A stretch of DNA of 64,000 nucleotides from Chionoecetes opilio (GCA_016584305.1 JACEEZ010011690.1:1-64000), one strand, 5' to 3'; positions 10,580-21,651 are shown, counted from the first letter of the stretch. The notes: generated from the sequence alone by a model not told the origin. Program-made: numbers and translations.

Positions 10580-11881
10580 TTAATTACCAAACCTATCAGG
10601 GGGCTTGCTAACTCTGGTTGAACGCCTAAGTGGTTGAACCTTGTCCACAGGAGACGGAAGACTGTCAGGCATGTCTGTAGTGCCCAAGGGTTCCACATTG
10701 TCGCGCACAGGATCATTTGTTCCAGGAATGGTTCTCCCAGAGTCTCGATCAGTGGTCCTCTCTTCCCCGGTAAAAACAGGGGTAGTTTCTACAGGTGTTA
10801 TCAAGTCCCGGATTCTCCGTGTACTGTCTTCCTGGCCGGGGCTAGGATCCTTGGGAGTAGGAGCCAGATCCTTCGTGGACACCGTAGACTTTCTTCCGTC
10901 AGGATAGCGTATATGGGCGTAGTAAGGGGTAGCACTCTCAAGATCAACTTCCTCTACCAGTGGATCAGACTTGGATGTGCGAACAAACTTCCGCAGCAGG
11001 ACGGGTCCGGGCGTAGTAAGCCAAGATGGTAAAGAATACCCATTAAAAGATTTCCTAGGGAATGAAAACAATCTCTCGTGAGGAGTTTGGTTGGTGGCAG
11101 TACAAAGGAGAGACCTAATAGAATGAAGTACTGTATCTAAAACTAGTTCCCATTGACATTCTGCAAGTTTGAGTGATCTGAGAGCTAAACGCACAGTTTT
11201 CCAGATGGTGCCAATTTCTCTCTCACATTGTCCATTTCCAGTAGGGTGATAGGGAGTAGAGTGGGTCATGATAACACCGTGACTCATTAAGAACTCAGAG
11301 ACTTCGCGAGACATGAACTGTGTTCCTCGGTCGGAATGAATTGAAGAGGGGCAGCCAAAAATAGAGAACAATTTGCGGAAACATGTAATGACAGTTTGAG
11401 CAGACATATCTGAGCATGGGAAAGCAAAGGGGAATCTGGAGTATTCGTCAACCATTACAAGTAGGTATTTGTTCTTAGTAGAGGAGGGTTTTGGGCTTGT
11501 GAAATCTACAGAAATGCGGTCAAAGGGTTGCATGGCCCGGATGAGTTTACTAGCTGGAGGTCTAAAGAACTTTGGTTTCAGTTCAGAGCAAACAGTACAC
11601 TGAGAGCAAACTTTCTTTACGTCTTCTAAAGAGAGAGCCAAGTTCTTTATCTTTACAAAATGATAGAGCCTAGTGATTCCGGGATGACAAAGAGAAGCAT
11701 GTATTTCTTCCAGAGAGGCGGAATTGGTTCTAGCGGCAACAGAACACGCACGTGATAGAGTGTCACAGGCACCATTTTCGGAGCCAGGTCGGTACTTAAT
11801 ATCGTACAAGTATTCAGAGAGCTCAAGGCGCATCAAGATCTTATCATTTTTTATTTTAGAGGAGTGACTGGAACTGAACAT
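10580..11881 (-). CDS. Gypsy-1 pol: RNase H end, integrase, C-terminal tail
   Basis: This is a 433-codon open frame. Its start (KYRPGSENGACDTLSRA) is the end of the RNase H/connection region. The integrase zinc-binding part follows, with H-x4-H then C-x2-C (CSQCTVC). The catalytic core has D in RISVDF, D in HSDRGTQF and E in GNGQCERE, fitting D,D-35-E. The tail ends RRSTRVSKPPDRFGN, typical of Gypsy pol C-termini. Integrase joins the cDNA to host DNA in the nucleus. The annotated ATG is not the true start: the frame should join the RT frame upstream, but a few extra bases at about 11885-11905 ('gaccagtgaccag') break it. Confidence 0.9.
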   Translation of the reverse strand: MFSSSHSSKIKNDKILMRLELSEYLYDIKYRPGSENGACDTLSRACSVAARTNSASLEEIHASLCHPGITRLYHFVKIKNLALSLEDVKKVCSQCTVCSELKPKFFRPPASKLIRAMQPFDRISVDFTSPKPSSTKNKYLLVMVDEYSRFPFAFPCSDMSAQTVITCFRKLFSIFGCPSSIHSDRGTQFMSREVSEFLMSHGVIMTHSTPYHPTGNGQCEREIGTIWKTVRLALRSLKLAECQWELVLDTVLHSIRSLLCTATNQTPHERLFSFPRKSFNGYSLPSWLTTPGPVLLRKFVRTSKSDPLVEEVDLESATPYYAHIRYPDGRKSTVSTKDLAPTPKDPSPGQEDSTRRIRDLITPVETTPVFTGEERTTDRDSGRTIPGTNDPVRDNVEPLGTTDMPDSLPSPVDKVQPLRRSTRVSKPPDRFGN

Positions 11882-11907
11882 GAAAGAAACAGCTTGCTGG
11901 TCACTGG

Positions 11908-12905
11908 TCAGTGACTAGTGAATCTTCTGCCAATTATGAAAAGCCTCCACTTACGTACTGCTTCTATGATGGCGGCAGCCTCTCTCTCTATAGCAAGTTG
12001 AAGTCTCTCAGAGCTGGTCAGAGTCCTGGAGAAAAAAGCTACAGGTCGACCGAGCTGGGAGAGGGTGGCTGCTATGGAGACAGAGGAAGCGTCAGTCTCT
12101 ATTTGAAGTGGCAGGGTCTCATCAAAAGCAGCTAATGAGGCTTTAGCAATTTCTTCCTTGAGTGCTTCGAAACACTCAACAGCTTCTGAGCAAAGAGGAA
12201 AAGATTCACTATGCAGAATGGGTTGGATGCGCTTAGAGTAGTCCTTGATCCAAATTGAATAATATGAGAAGAGGCCGAGAGCTCGTTTAAGAGAAGAAGA
12301 GTTATCAGGTATAGGTAATTCAATTAGTGGTTTGATGCGATCAAGGTCAGGCCGTAGGTAACCATTAGAGATACTATATCCAAGATAGGTAATTACATTT
12401 TGACTGTACTGACACTTGTTTATATTTAAAGAGAGATTATACTTAGAGGCTGCTTCCTGAAAGCGCTGAAGATTCATATCATGGTCCTCCTTGCCTTCCC
12501 CACATATAATTACATCATCGATGTACGCATATGTTGCTTTCAAACCACAGTCAGCTATGATCGAATCCATGACTCTCTGGAAAACAGCGACAGAATTAGT
12601 TAGGCCAAAAGGTATCCTATTAAAATGGAATAACTGTCCATCAGCCTCAAAGGCAGTATACTGTTTCTCAGATTCTTTTAGAGGCACTTGATAATAAGCA
12701 CTTTTCAAATCAATCTTACTGAATATTCTGTACTTAGTCATTTTATGCACTAAGTCATGGATCCGAGGCAATGAATAGGCATCAAGTAGTGTAAAGCGAT
12801 TTATAGTTCTTGAATAGTCAACTACCATGCGTCGTTTGTGCCTTTCATCATTAGTAACTAGCACTTGTGCTCTCCAGGGGGATTGGCTCTTTTCTAGTAT
12901 GCCTC
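11908..12905 (-). CDS. Gypsy-1 pol: reverse transcriptase and RNase H
   Basis: The 318-codon frame (11908-12864, readable up to about 12905) carries RT motifs in order: VDYSRTIN, LPRI, FSKIDLKSAYYQVPL, FNRIPFGL, the catalytic YIDDV, and LGY. The RNase H start IETDASS follows, then E in AIEREAAAI. These are Ty3/Gypsy features. It would copy the genomic RNA in the particle. It is joined to protease upstream by a one-base shift near 12900 and to integrase downstream by a small duplication near 11890, so this copy cannot make an intact Pol polyprotein. Confidence 0.9.
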
Positions 12906-13300
12906 CTTGTAATGCAGACTTGCTACCTCTAAATGAATAAAATCTTCATCAGACTTTGTAAACTTTCGTGATGGTGTAGAGATAGGCTTAATATCAGGAG
13001 CAAGATTAGGGAACAGAGAAGGCGGATCAATGGCCATACACGCTACACCACATATAGTTAGTTTAGGTAACGAGCCTCTTAAAGTGAATTCCACCGCCTG
13101 ATGCTTCTCCATAAAATCTTGGCCTAAGATAATCCTGGAACATAGTTGAGGAAGCACAGAGAGTTTAAATTGAGGGTAATAGTTGTCATTCACTGTTAAA
13201 TTAACAAAGCAGTGTCCTAAAGTAGTGGAAATTTGAGAGGCGGCAAGAGTAACATCAGCCTTCGAAGGGTATACAGAAATATCCAAACTCTCTACAACCT
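12894..13300 (-). pseudogene. Gypsy-1 protease, second half
   Basis: The frame from about 13298 to 12894 carries the retropepsin motif IILGQDFM, followed by the linker to RT. The first half, with the active-site DSGSS, ends upstream at an in-frame TAG (13299-13301, after FIHP). Both halves share one reading frame, so a single nonsense change separates them, unless the stop is read through. The frame then shifts by one base before RT (about 12900). Confidence 0.8.
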
Positions 13301-14283
13301 ATGGGTGGATGAAGCTAATGGAGCTTCCACTGTCAATAAGGGAATTCACTTGCAAGTCATTGACACTTACAGGGATAGTAGAACTGCGGGGAGTAGCAAC
13401 AGAAGCTAATACTGGAGTATCAGCAACATGAGGAGAGGCGCAGTGCTCACAGGGTTGAGCAGAGAAGGCGGTCGATTCAGCAGATCCCAAAACAGCAGCA
13501 GCAAAAGTAGAAAAGACCCTTCTTGATTTCCAATTGTTGCCAGCTCTACAGACACTGGCAAAATGTCCTTTCTTGGCACACTTGTGGCACACAGAGGCTC
13601 GAGCAGGACAACGAGACCGGGGATGCCGCCTTCCACCGCAAAAGAAGCAAGTTTCGGCCTGGGAAACAGCAGCAGAGGTTTCGGTGGTAGAGCTGAAGGG
13701 TACAGGAGTAGGAACATCAGCAGCAGCAGCAGCAGCACTTAGATTCCCAGAGACTGAGGGCAACGAGTATCCATCAGCGTTACGATGAGCGGCATCGAGG
13801 CTTCGAGCAAGCTGGACAGCTTCACTTAGAGTCGATGATTCTTTCTCCAGTAGTCGTTGACGTATGACAGGAGAGGCTAGACCAGTGATGAAGGCATCAC
13901 GAACGGCTTCTTGTGTATAGGTATCAGCTGTTACTTGCTTGAATTCGCAGTCTTTGGACAGCGACTTCAGGGACAGGAGGAAGGAGTCGATGGACTCACT
14001 AGGTAGTTGTCTGCGTGTAGCCAATTGATGCCTGGCGAAAATTAAGTTCTTTGGCTTCACGTACAGTCTTCAGCACTTGGATGGCTTCTTCATATGTAGT
14101 GCAGTCGGTGATGTGAGAGTAAGCTTCGGGTGAGATGTAATTGATGAGAAGCTTGAGTTGGTCCGGTGCTGGCGAGATTGACTGTATGAAGTTGGTGAAG
14201 GTGCAGAGCCAGTGAGTCCATTGAGCAGGCGTGGTGTCTTGCGAGCCTTCGAACCGTTCTGGTCGTAGTAGCCTTTCCATATC
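13299..14283 (-). pseudogene. Gypsy-1 gag and protease start
   Basis: The probable start is ATG near 14281 (MERLLRPERFEGSQ), just inside the 5' LTR and primer site. The capsid-like part runs to about 14060, where a one-base shift moves the frame. The continuation (14060-13299) has two CCHC zinc knuckles, CFFCGGRRHPRSRC and CHKCAKKGHFASVC, both C-x2-C-x4-H-x4-C, which bind the RNA. The protease follows in the same frame, with active-site DSGSS near 13325, and ends at the TAG at 13299-13301. A Gag-Pol single frame is likely for the intact parent. Confidence 0.85.
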
Positions 14284-14299
14284 CAACAGAGGCAGATGG

Positions 14300-14315
14300 T
14301 TATTGCTGAGTAAAT
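14300..14315 (-). other. Gypsy-1 putative self-complementary primer-binding site
   Basis: Immediately inside the 5' LTR the minus strand reads A then TTTACTCAGCAATAA. No match to a tRNA 3' end (TGG...) is adjacent. Its exact 15-base reverse complement lies in the LTR at 14360-14374. This mirrors the self-priming arrangement known from Tf1/sushi Ty3/Gypsy elements, where the 5' end of the RNA folds back onto the primer site. Function is inferred. Confidence 0.55.
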
Positions 14316-15450
14316 TGTGATAAGTGGGATAAAGTAACACTTTAACCTTTCTCTAAGGCTTTACTCAGCAATAAACCAGAGCTGTGTACAGAGGGAGTAG
14401 CTGGAGTGAACTGACTCCAGAGGTGAGGAATTAGAGAGAACTGAAACTCGAGAAATGCCAGTGGTCGCTGGCAGTTTTAACTCAAAGGTTGGTCTACTGT
14501 GTTTTGGCTCCGCGACTAATATTTTTCATAAATCAATTTCGCGATGAATATTGATGCACCGCATCTGAATACTAAAAAATATAGTTCTTCTGTTGTTCTA
14601 GTAAGTGTATGGATGACATGCATTACGATTGAACGTTCTAAGATGGCAATTTAATGCAAATTACTCGCCTCGAGTAGCAGAGCTTAATATATTTTTTACA
14701 TGTATATTGTGGCATGTAAAATTTGGGCGATGTTCACACTGTTTTCTAAGACAGTACTGCTGCGTCTGGCAAACGCTTTGTCAAAATACAATAAGCAATG
14801 CCTTGGAAAAACGAAGAATAAAGAATGCCGAAATCGGCTTGTTGCTGCGACAATGTAGGTTATAATTGTGGAGGCGACACGCCGCGGCGGGGAGTGGTGG
14901 CGGGGAGATTGTGGCGGGGAGATTGAATCAAAACATTGCTACTTCACGTGTCGACTCATTGCACTTCCAGGCTTTCTATCTGATTGATACACAATAATAA
15001 TAGGAACATATGACTGCCTATGTATAGATAACTTCTAAACATACGTTATTGACTGTATAATATCATAGAGTAACATTTACCTCGCCTCCTCAACTATAAC
15101 CTACTTGGTTATTTGGTTAAATACATGTTTTACAGAATCAGGCTTCTATACAATATACATATAGAAGAAATCGTTCTTAAAATTATACTTTGTGTTTTAA
15201 GTGCAGTGAATAAGCCCATATTTTGTTTTCCAGTAGACCAACTTATTATCAAAAAAGTGAGTTAAAACTGCCAGCAACCCTGGCATTTGGGTTCCAGTTC
15301 TCTCGAATTGCCAACATATCACTTCCGAGGTAGTATCTCGAAGCTTCATAAACTAGCTATGAATCAGTGAAGCCTTACATTACTAGTGAAATAATGACAT
15401 GAAAAGAGATAACAACCATAACCTAAAACACTAAAACTACAAACACCACA
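14316..15450 (-). repeat. Gypsy-1 5' LTR, split by an insertion
   Basis: The halves 14316-14432 and 15305-15450 join across a GAATT duplication to give a 260-bp LTR like the one at 10243-10502. They differ at few sites (for example 'tgataag' versus 'tgatgag' and 'gactccag' versus 'gactctag'). Confidence 0.9.
14433..15304. mobile_element. Non-autonomous TIR element inserted in the Gypsy-1 LTR
   Basis: The 872-bp insertion is bounded by GAATT on both sides (14428-14432 and 15305-15309). Its ends are inverted repeats of about 47 bp: left 'gagagaactgaaac' through 'ctggcagttttaactca', right the reverse complement with a few mismatches. No transposase is recognisable inside. The intact LTR at 10243-10502 is the empty-site control. 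Superfamily is not assigned. Confidence 0.8.
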
Positions 15451-16060
15451 ATTTAATAAGCTTTTAATCATGTTTCTGCATTCAGGGATTAAATCCAGCA
15501 ATAACTGAACTATCAAGGCTTTCAATGGGAGAAATATACATGTAAAGTTGTCGCTGACTCCGCTCCTGGAGACTAGACCTGGCGCAGCATCCCCTGCGAT
15601 GCTGCGATGGTTAAAAGTAGGCCTAGGTGTCTTGAAGACACCTTCACCTCCTCTCCTTACTTCTCTCCTCTCTCTTCCATCCTTTCCTCCTCTATTCATC
15701 CTTGATCGAGACAGACACATAGAGCAACGAACATATATATATGAGCTTCCAGCAATTACTTGAACTATCAAAGTCTTTCAATGGGAGAAATATACATGTA
15801 AGTTGTCTCACCCTACAGCTGACGCCACCTCCTTGGAGATTAGCGCGGAAGAATACTTAAAATACTGGACCGGTATTACCAAGCGTCATAGTTAAGAACG
15901 TACATCATAGCTGGACAAAATGGCCATTTTAGTCACAACTGGCTGGCGAATATCATAAATGTGTTGTGGGGAGACTATCACAACCGCGCGGGAGGCTAAA
16001 GTGGGTTACCGAGTTCTAGCGCGACTATATAACGGCCCCGCGACTATGATAAACTTTCCA
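15451..16060. repeat. Anonymous sequence with a ~90-bp direct repeat
   Basis: The block around 15495-15590 ('aatgggagaaatatacatgt' then 'ctgac..cgc..cctggaga') recurs at about 15760-15840. Between them lies about 180 bp including a T/C-rich tract. No gene is supported; the open frames here carry no recognisable motif. Confidence 0.45.
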
Positions 16061-16566
16061 GCTGTCAACAGGGCCGAGACACAATAACAGCCTCAGTGAA
16101 GGAATATCGCCCACATAGGGATGTGTTGAGTGAGCTGAGTGATGCACAGCTGATTAGGAAATACCGAGTAGAACGTGTGAGGGCATATTGGTTCCTCACC
16201 AACTTGTACAAACAGCTTTTAGATCGAAAACATCGCCATCTGGCAACTGTCCCGTGTTTACACAATACTGCTCAACGGTACATTATATGCCTATTTTCGT
16301 GAATGAATTACTCATACTCTCTGTGTCACTGCCCTAAACATGTTTAAAACATAAGGGAAGAAGTATCAATCCATAAAACTGGTCAAGGATGAATTACTGA
16401 TTATATAACCATTTTAAAGAAACAATGACGTATATTTAGCAGACGCCTATGATTAAAAATTGTGTAGATCCAAACTTATGATAAATGGCTATGATAAAAA
16501 TTTATGATATTCAAGAGTTAATGATACATTTCTGTCATAGCTATGATTAAGTTTTGGTAATTACCG
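15872..16566 (+). mobile_element. Possible deleted Harbinger-type element
   Basis: The outer sequences 'cggtattaccaa' at 15871 and the reverse complement of 'ttggtaattaccg' at 16555-16566 may be short TIRs. Both ends carry several subterminal 'catagctatga'/'tatgattaa' motifs. A Harbinger-like transposase fragment (16096-16280) sits between them. Boundaries are tentative. Confidence 0.35.
16060..16302 (+). pseudogene. PIF/Harbinger transposase N-terminal fragment
   Basis: The 68-codon frame reads RPHRDVLSELSDAQLIRKYR, then VERVRAYWFLTNLYKQLLDR, then RHLATVP. This arrangement (a short D/E-L-SD..L..RYR..R....LT..L...L segment) is the N-terminal helical region of HARBI1-like nucleases. The DDE nuclease domain is absent. 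By family, the intact protein would cut and move Harbinger elements, including MITEs such as those at 9218 and 58698, but a direct link is not shown. Confidence 0.55.
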
Positions 16567-16699
16567 TTGTACCGTCCGCCCGCCCCTTGCCCCCCACTGG
16601 GAGAGTCCCACGGGGAGTGTCCTCCCACCGTCGTCGTTGCCCGAAGAAAAAAAAACGAGTAGCGAAATTTGAAACCATATAATTATACTTGCAACCGTA

Positions 16700-18573
16700 C
16701 AAGGTATAGTAAATCTAGCTAATAACATCTCTAACAATTTTTCTTCTTCATCTTTCCCTCCTATGCTTCACCCAGATGGCTCCGCAGCTGTCTCATCTAC
16801 TTCTAAAGCTGAACTCTTCGCTCAAACATTTGCTAAAAATTCCACTCTGGTTGATGAAGAGCTTGTTCCTCCTTCTCCTCCACCCTCTGACTATATTATG
16901 CCTGTCATTAAGATCCTTCGGAATGATGTTTTCTTTGCCCTTTCTGGCCTAGATCCTCGGAAGGCTTACGGTCCTGATGGAGTCCCTCCTATTGTTCTCA
17001 AAAACTGTGCTTCTGTGCTTGCACCTTGCCTGGTCAAACTTTTCCGTCTTTGTCTATCTACTTCTCACATCCAACCTGTTCCTAAGAAGGGTGACCGTTC
17101 TAATCCTTCAAACTACCGGCCTATAGCTTTGACTTCCTGCCTTTCTAAAGTTTTTGAATCTATACTTAATAAGAAGATTCTTAAGCATATATCTGCTCAC
17201 AATCTTCTATCTGATCGTCAGTACGGTTTCCGTAAAGGGCGATCTACTGGCGATCTTCTAGCTTTCCTAACTGAATCTTGGTCATCCTCTTATCTTATCC
17301 TTTAGGGGTTTCGGTGAAGCTTTTGCTGTTGCCCTTGACATATCAAAAGCTTTTGATAGAGTCTGGCACAAATCTTTAATTTCCAAACTACCCTCATTCG
17401 GTTTCTATCCTTCTCTCTGTACCTTCATCTTAAGTTTCTTTTCAAACCGTTCTATTGCAGCTACTGTAGACGGACATTGTTCTTCTCCCAAATCTATCAA
17501 TAGTGGTGTTCCCCAGGGTTCTGTCCTATCACCCACTCTCTTTCTATTATTCATTAATGATCTTCTAAGTCTAACTCAAAGCCCTATCTACTCCTACGCT
17601 GATGATTCTATCCTGCATTTTTCAACGTCGTTTATTAGACGTCCAACTCAACAGGAACTAAGTGATTCACGGAGAGATGCCACCGAGCGTCTAACTTCTG
17701 ATCTTTCTATAATTTCTGATTGGGGCAAAACAAACCTTGTTTTGTCCAATGCCTCAAAAACCCAATTTCTTCACCTATCTACTCGACAAAACCTACCAGA
17801 TAACTATCCCCTCTTCTTCAATGACACTCAACTGTCTCCTTCTTATACAATGAACATTCTTGGACTATCCTTTACTAAAAAACTGAACTGGAAATTTCAC
17901 ATCTCATCTCTTGCTAAAACAGCTTCTAAGAAGTTAGGTATCCTGTGGCGTCTGCGTCCTTTTTTTTCTCCCTCCCAATTGCTTGCTCTCTACAGGGGCC
18001 TTATCTGCCAATGTATGGAGTATGTCTCACATGTTTAGAGAGGATCCACTCATACAGCTCTCCTAAACAGGGTTGAGTGAAAAGCTTTTCGTCTCATCAA
18101 CTCCTCTCCTCTGACTGACTGTCTTCAATCTTTAAATCACCGCCGCAATGTTGCTTCTCTTGCTCTCTTCTACCGTTATTTTCATGCTCACTGCTCTTCT
18201 GAACTTGCTAACTGCATGCCTACCCCCCTCCCGCGGCCTCGCTGCACAAGACTTTCTACTCATTCTCATCCCTATTCTGTCCATCTTCCTAATGCAAGAG
18301 TTAATCAGTATCTTTACTCTTTCATCCCTTTCACTGGTAAACTCTGGAACTCTCTTCCTGTTTCTATTTTTCCACTTTCCTATGACTTAAATCTTTTCAA
18401 AAGAGGAGTAACAAGACACCTGCCGAACTAAATTGGCTCACCCCTCTTTTTTATTTTATTCTCTTACTGTCTTCTTTATAGGGACTGACAACTAAGTAGG
18501 CTTTGTGTTACCCATTTTAGTTGTGCCCTTGGCCAGTTCTTTGTGATGTAAAAAAAAAAAAAAAAAAAAAAAA
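16700..18573 (+). mobile_element. 5'-truncated jockey-like LINE with poly-A tail
   Basis: This plus-strand non-LTR element retains only the RT half of ORF2, the C-terminus, a 3' UTR and an A24 tail (18550-18573). The 3' UTR block ('tctttatagggactg', 'tgcccttggccagtt', 'tgtgatgtaaaa') is repeated at 53609-53790, a second truncated copy. Five-prime truncation is normal for target-primed insertion. Confidence 0.85.
16715..18431 (+). pseudogene. Jockey-like LINE reverse transcriptase
   Basis: In order: SNNFSS...LHPDGS and AELFAQTFA (linker); GLDPRKAYGPDGVPP (RT motif 1); PKKGDRSNPSNYRPIALTS (17080-17140); FRKGRSTGDLL; ALDISKAFDRVWHKSL (after 17320); SGVPQGSVLSPTLFLLFIND; YADDSILH (catalytic, about 17595); GLSFTKKLNWK; and the C-terminal GKLWNSLPVSIFP. 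About eight residues are missing before PKKGD. The frame breaks at a TAG near 17303, and further shifts occur near 17640 and 18040. The lesions are few, so this is a relatively young dead copy. Confidence 0.85.
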
Positions 18574-19229
18574 CTAAGCAATGCATCTGCAGTAAGATTG
18601 TACCGTATCTTTTACATTATTCCACAAATTTTTTAGACTTTCATACAAACCTCCTCTATGCGCCATTTCCAGTTCAGATTTTCATCTATGCAAACACCTA
18701 GGAATTTTGTGTGATTTACTCGATTTAATGTATCGCCTTCTAACTGTAATGGAGGCAGATAATTTTTTATGGATCTATTTTTGTTTTTTTGTTTAGAGGA
18801 TAATTCCTCAGAGCCGTAGTGATCTACCGCTGCAGCTTAGTGTTGGTCGAAGCCATCACCCCGGGAGGGGGTCACAAACCCCCGGCTAATACCCGGTACC
18901 CATTCACTGCTGGGTGGAGAGGGGCTCGGTTTTTAAGAGAGACCGCCAATCTATCTTCGCTCCGCCTGGGGATCGAACCCGGGACTTCTCGGTTGTGAGC
19001 CGAGCGTGCTAACCACTAACTACGGAGTATCCGTGATCTATTCTGAAAAAATATATAAATAGTTTTAGAAAAATTGAGTTTTAATTTATTACATTTTATC
19101 CATTGAGATACTAAATTCAATTCTGTATATATGTTTAAATGTAGGGAATTTATGTCTTTGTCAGCTAGTAAGAGGATAGTATCGTCGGCATATATGATAT
19201 ATTTAAATTTTAAACTAGCATTGATTATA

Positions 19230-19230
<1 letters not shown>
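18574..19230 (-). pseudogene. LINE RT fragment (minus), interrupted by a SINE
   Basis: Removing the SINE (18780-19034) leaves a nearly open minus-strand frame. It contains the catalytic IIYADDTILLLAD (19160-19210), SLHLNIYTELNLVSQWI, KCNKLKLNFSKT, then PPLQLEGDTLNRV, FLGVCIDENLNWKW, and ends NLTADALLS at the boundary with the plus-strand LINE poly-A. It is the polymerase thumb region of a jockey-group ORF2. The next part of such a protein is at 9704-10105, so the two may once have been one element split by the Gypsy-1 and LINE insertions; about 60 residues between them are not found. Confidence 0.75.
18780..19034 (-). mobile_element. tRNA-Val-derived SINE, second copy
   Basis: The minus-strand copy has its tRNA head at about 18957-19028, with a good anticodon arm (CTCGG-CTCACAA-CCGAG, anticodon CAC) and box B GGTTCGATCCC. 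The tail is the T-rich stretch at 18780-18794. It is flanked by the direct repeat GATCTATT (18772-18779 and 19035-19042). It lies inside the LINE fragment 18574-19230, which it interrupts in frame. Confidence 0.85.
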
Positions 19231-20020
<790 letters not shown>

Positions 20021-21135
20021 GCGACAAGACATCAACAAACAATAAATTACAAGTTGTATCACTATATTTTATGTTTATTGTGTATTATAGAGCCATTTCA
20101 TGCTTGCCTGTTTGAAATGTGATGTGTTTATTGCGTCATTGACTCCATATATATCATATTTAACATACAATACCTATACTTGTAATAGATTCATATTAGG
20201 GCAAACCTAATATATTAAATATATATATCGGTCGACTTCTTGAATCAAACGTATAGTTCATCATACAAGTTTGGGCCGCTACGGCTATAATGATGCGGTC
20301 GGTGGTGGTGGTATCAACAACTGAACTGAACTGAACTGGTATCAAATGTCTGACGTACAAACGCACGTACACACACAAGCAAGGACATTATAAAGTTATA
20401 CTATCCTTGCACAGAAGTGTCACGTGTCTCAAGAGTGAGGTGTATCTTGTCTGACCTAAAGAGCGAACGCGCAGTTCTCATCCACTATAACAGAGACCGC
20501 CGCGGCCACGAATACGGCAGGGAGGTACGGAGCGGGCCAGCAGTGGCCTATAGATACTAATTTCGGGCACGCAGGACTCGAACCTATGATCAGCGCATCA
20601 AGGTATACCCTGGGTACGTCTCTATAGTATTCAGCAGGAAAATATTATGCTGAAAGGCTAATATGGCGGCTATGTATTATCGTAAATTCTGGCGGTGTTG
20701 TGCTAAAATTGGCCCTATTTCGGAAATCGTCCGATCTTAGTTCAACACAGGCAAACATAGTTTTTAGGTTTGTGTTAAGTTATGTTTAGGTCTGGTTTAG
20801 CTTAGGTAAGGTTTATGATAGGTTTGTGTTAAGTTTTGTAGAGTTATTTAGGTTAAATAAGCGTCCGCGGGACGATTCCGAAATGGGACGATTTTAGCAA
20901 AAAAACGGCATTTGAAGTCTTTAAATTTATTTATCGGGCTCCCTGACAGCTGAGAGCATGATGATTGGCTAGATAAAGCCGCGTCATGCGAGGCGCTGCT
21001 CTGTGATTGGTCAGCAGAATTTCCCCACACAAATCCCTAGAATATCCCTAATATTCCCCACCCAGAGACCACCGATAACCGTACGGGAGTGACTGCTCGA
21101 TACGAGCATCTCCCTCAGCCCACCTCGTAAGGTTA
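20021..21135. other. Anonymous sequence with a small MITE
   Basis: Apart from the MITE at 20702-20898 there is only low-complexity sequence, such as 'gaactgaactgaactgg' at 20318. No gene is seen. The second version is at 27060-28195. Confidence 0.5.
20702..20898. mobile_element. ~197-bp MITE with 30-bp TIRs
   Basis: The left end GCTAAAATTGGCCCTATTTC continues 'ggaaatcgtcc'; the right end is its reverse complement with three or four mismatches. The interior is TTAGG/TTAAG-like and non-coding. The second version is at 27765-27961. Target duplication and superfamily are unresolved. Confidence 0.6.
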
Positions 21136-21651
21136 TTGTATCCATACACTCGTAAGTTGTCCCTTACGAGGGATTTTCGAGCATCCCTGCCCAGGACTGG
21201 CCCCTACGATAGGTTCTGCCGCAACACGCCTAGTCACGATGGCCAGGGTGGCGCTTTAAAACGCTGGTCGCGCATCACCCCCCCCCCCCCCCCATGGCGT
21301 AAATACAGCAACTGTCGTAGTCTAACAGATGTCTCACCTTCCAGCGCCATGACTCCCACCCCGGTCTGCGTCCACCTGGTGCACGGCGAGTCCACTTCAA
21401 GGCTCCAGATGTTACCAGACACAGGCGCCGACGTCACTGTCATCAGCACGAGACACCTGCAAATGCTTCACATCCCCCTCAGCAGCCTACAGCCTCTACC
21501 GTCCACTACTACGCTGACAGCGGATGGGTCAGTAATGACACCTGCTGTGGGATGTTTTTACGCTACTTTACGGCTCCACGGGAAATCTTGTACCGCCAAG
21601 ATACAGGTGCACGAGGGTATTCAAACGCCCCTCCTGTCCACGGGCCCCTGA
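21136..21651 (+). CDS. Gypsy-2 gag end and protease (first version)
   Basis: This 171-codon frame contains the retropepsin active site LPDTGADVTVIS (about residues 95-106) after the strand VCVHLVHGESTSRL. It continues through TLTADGSVMTPAVGCFYATL to the point where sequence quality collapses. The upstream half is gag-like but without a visible CCHC knuckle. The same gene in the second version (28196-29000) has lost one C near 28540 and is out of frame, so this version preserves the better frame here. Confidence 0.75.
   Translation: MYPYTRKLSLTRDFRASLPRTGPYDRFCRNTPSHDGQGGALKRWSRITPPPPPWRKYSNCRSLTDVSPSSAMTPTPVCVHLVHGESTSRLQMLPDTGADVTVISTRHLQMLHIPLSSLQPLPSTTTLTADGSVMTPAVGCFYATLRLHGKSCTAKIQVHEGIQTPLLSTGP

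Larger units (their letters stand above)
10243..15450 (-). mobile_element. Ty3/Gypsy LTR retrotransposon (Gypsy-1), nearly complete
   Basis: The element has TG...CA LTRs at 10243-10502 and at 14316-14432 plus 15305-15450. It is flanked by the 5-bp direct repeat ATTTA (10238-10242 and 15451-15455). On the minus strand the order is 5' LTR, gag with two CCHC knuckles, protease, reverse transcriptase, RNase H, integrase, polypurine tract and 3' LTR: the Ty3/Gypsy order. The two LTRs differ at only a handful of positions, so insertion was fairly recent. The 5' LTR is split by an 872-bp element. The pol region has one in-frame TAG and several one-to-few-base frameshifts. Confidence 0.93.

Noticed and set aside
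15364..15771. 135-codon minus-strand frame
   Set aside because: It begins in a T/C-rich tract and ends in the Gypsy-1 LTR; no motif.
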